Source: Amoebidium appalachense | Lineage: Eukaryota; Ichthyosporea | Direction: 5' to 3' | DNA: 64,000 nucleotides | NCBI GenBank assembly: GCA_963693365.1 | Contig: CAVNZM010000002.1 | Span: 15,686,001 to 15,750,000 of the forward strand | Shown here: one piece after another, positions 62,664 through 64,000 of the stretch | Layout: every line of letters starts with the position of its first letter | Numbering within the stretch: position 1 is the first letter of the stretch | Position numbers and translations under genes: made by a program | Notes under the pieces: generated by a model | Told to the model about the DNA's origin: nothing | Database searches by the model: none | The model's input: the letters and a program-made list of their open reading frames with translations, nothing else

Positions 62664-63720
62664 CTGCCGATTATAAAGAAACCAAGAAACATTAAAAACC
62701 GGAGTTTAAAAATATTCGGCCCTTCCCCCACCTTTTCCCCTGCACCCCCTACTCCAAGCTGCAACCATAACTAAAACCCATACTCTGCTTCGGGCTTTAA
62801 TCACTCCTCCGTACCCAGCTCCACCCATCCCACCCCCTTTCACCCCTCCCACACTACCACCAGCATAAACAGCAGAACACCTAACTGCCCCTCCCACCCA
62901 TGTGCACCCACAAACACAAAAAGAACTCACGCGCACATAGTCGCATGCACACAGGTGCACTTGCATAAACGGACACACAAACACACACCCTCTGGACCCA
63001 ACACCATCAGCAGGACTGCCATGGCCATCCCTGATGTCAATCTTTTTGAGTAAGCAGTGGATGAACGTTTGATGCCAAAAGGAGAGGGAAGTGTGAAGAA
63101 AATGAGGAATTTGTAACTGGAAACTGAAAGGCACAGAGAAAAAGGGGGCGCTGGTGGAGTTAGGAACAAGGGGAGGAATGGCAAAACGGCAAGCGCGGAT
63201 TAGACGGGTTGGAAAAGGGGGGTAAAAGAAGGCTTCGAGCGTTGCGCACCCGAATTAAGGCTTAGAGGAGCTGAGTAAGAAGGGGGATGTGAACGGGCCT
63301 GGGGGGCGGGTGGAAGGGGAGAGGGGGGGGGAAGAGGGGGGAAGGGGGAAGGGGGCGGGGGGAGGGGGGGGGGGGGGAGAGGGCTGGGTTGGATGATGGC
63401 TTCAGTCTGGATAAGGATCAAAGGGCGAGGGGAGGAAGGCCACCAACCGTGCTGCGCTTGACCTGTCCATCTCAAGGATGTGGAGCTAACGTGCCCGTTC
63501 CATCCCGACCTTCTATGATTTATAGATCTTTCTGTAGGGAACTTAAACCCTAAGACCCTGCAACTCGGTAGCACTTGCTGCACCTAAACCCCATGCGTGT
63601 AATCTGTTCTTTCCCACTCCAAAGGAAAATGAGATGTCGTCGGTTCAATCACGAACGCGCCCCTACGATCCCAACCCCCTGTTGTTTACAGTGAACACCA
63701 GAATAATCAGAAACATGTGA
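62664..63720. other. Region upstream of the E2 exons
   Basis: Should contain the missing first E2 exon(s). Mixed sequence with G-rich DNA at 63300-63380. No minus-strand ATG exon that joins QRERSDI in phase could be picked with confidence. Confidence 0.3.
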
Positions 63721-63721
63721 T

Positions 63722-63900
63722 GAACTCGAGATGGCTGTCTGAAACTCACATGTATGCCTGTCTGAAACTCATCGTGTGGCTGTCTGAAACTCACATGTAC
63801 GCCTGTCTGAAACTCATCGTATATGCCTATCTGAAACTCCATGCCTATCTGTACGCCTGTCTGAAACTCATCGTATATGCCTATCTGAAACTCGTCATCG
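63722..63900. repeat. Tandem array of CTGTCTGAAACTC units
   Basis: The core CTRTCTGAAACTC occurs seven times between 63735 and 63893, arranged in ~45-bp higher-order units (CACATGTATGC and CATCGTATATGC spacers alternate). The + frame stays open through it (SETHMYACLKLIV...), but this is probably a by-product of the repeat. Confidence 0.8.
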
Positions 63901-64000
63901 GGAGTGTGTGTTCAGCCTACATGTAGCCCACGGCCATCTAGAAACACCATGTAGCCGTGGCTACGTACTTGCCCTACATGTGCATAGTGGCGGCCGCCAG

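Noticed and set aside
63630-63660. tRNA B-box-like GGTTCAATCAC
   Set aside because: No matching A box, acceptor stem or anticodon arm could be drawn around it.

Overview
This is a eukaryotic nuclear window. Six spliced protein-coding genes with GT-AG introns can be read at exon level, and none uses bacterial-style signals. Proteins such as RPL12, RPS27, CCDC124/Lso2, GalT and a UBE2E-like E2 indicate a protist or early-branching eukaryote. The sequence alone does not settle the lineage (SAR-type and holozoan-type features both occur). Housekeeping stops are TAA (RPS27), TAG (GalT, CCDC124) and TGA (RPL12, E2, methyltransferase), which fits the standard code. The DNA is packed with (CA/GT)n, (CT/GA)n and very long C or G homopolymers, mostly in introns and spacers. 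On the coding strand of each gene the repeats run as CA, CT and C, and many 3' splice sites lie at the end of a (CA)n tract.

Region 1-19.4 kb, + strand: a large Helitron-type rolling-circle element. An N-terminal exon with Glu/His/Tyr-rich repeats (1435) is followed by a Cys-rich and Helitron-like N-terminal region with a HUH Rep domain (2828-7952), a PIF1-type helicase (9184-11065), a set of four 66-nt symmetric exons inside tandemly duplicated intron DNA (11759-14149), and a C-terminal OTU cysteine protease exon (14683-15308). All identified exon phases agree, but one nonsense codon and at least two frame breaks suggest this copy is decaying. Upstream lie tandem ~365-bp repeats; downstream are microsatellites, a 42-bp tandem array and an unidentified broken coding region (about 17.6-18.6 kb).

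Region 19.48-23.84 kb: a DNA transposon with recognisable terminal inverted repeats. It carries a THAP/coiled-coil/DDE_Tnp_4 transposase (+, two in-frame stops) and a convergent SWIM zinc-finger protein (-). Its right end touches the apparent TATA box of the next gene.

Region 23.9-34.4 kb: a 497-residue OB-fold/CCCH/SAM-methyltransferase protein (+, 4 exons) and CCDC124 (-, 5 exons), convergent. Region 35.7-37.7 kb: an inverted repeat pair around a THAP-domain fragment. Region 38.8-41.5 kb: candidate CCCH-finger exons (+) convergent with RPL12 (-, 4 exons).

Region 41.5-47.7 kb is gene-poor. It holds a C-run abutting a G-run and a complete, apparently very young 1.17-kb TRIM-type LTR element with a half-tRNA(iMet) primer site. 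Region 47.7-56.1 kb: GalT (-, 4 exons), divergent from RPS27 (+, 2 exons). Region 58.5-62.7 kb: a UBE2E-like E2 (-, at least 5 exons) whose catalytic Cys is replaced by Ala. The window ends in a short tandem array (63.7-63.9 kb). Genes here do not form operons; each is an independent spliced unit.
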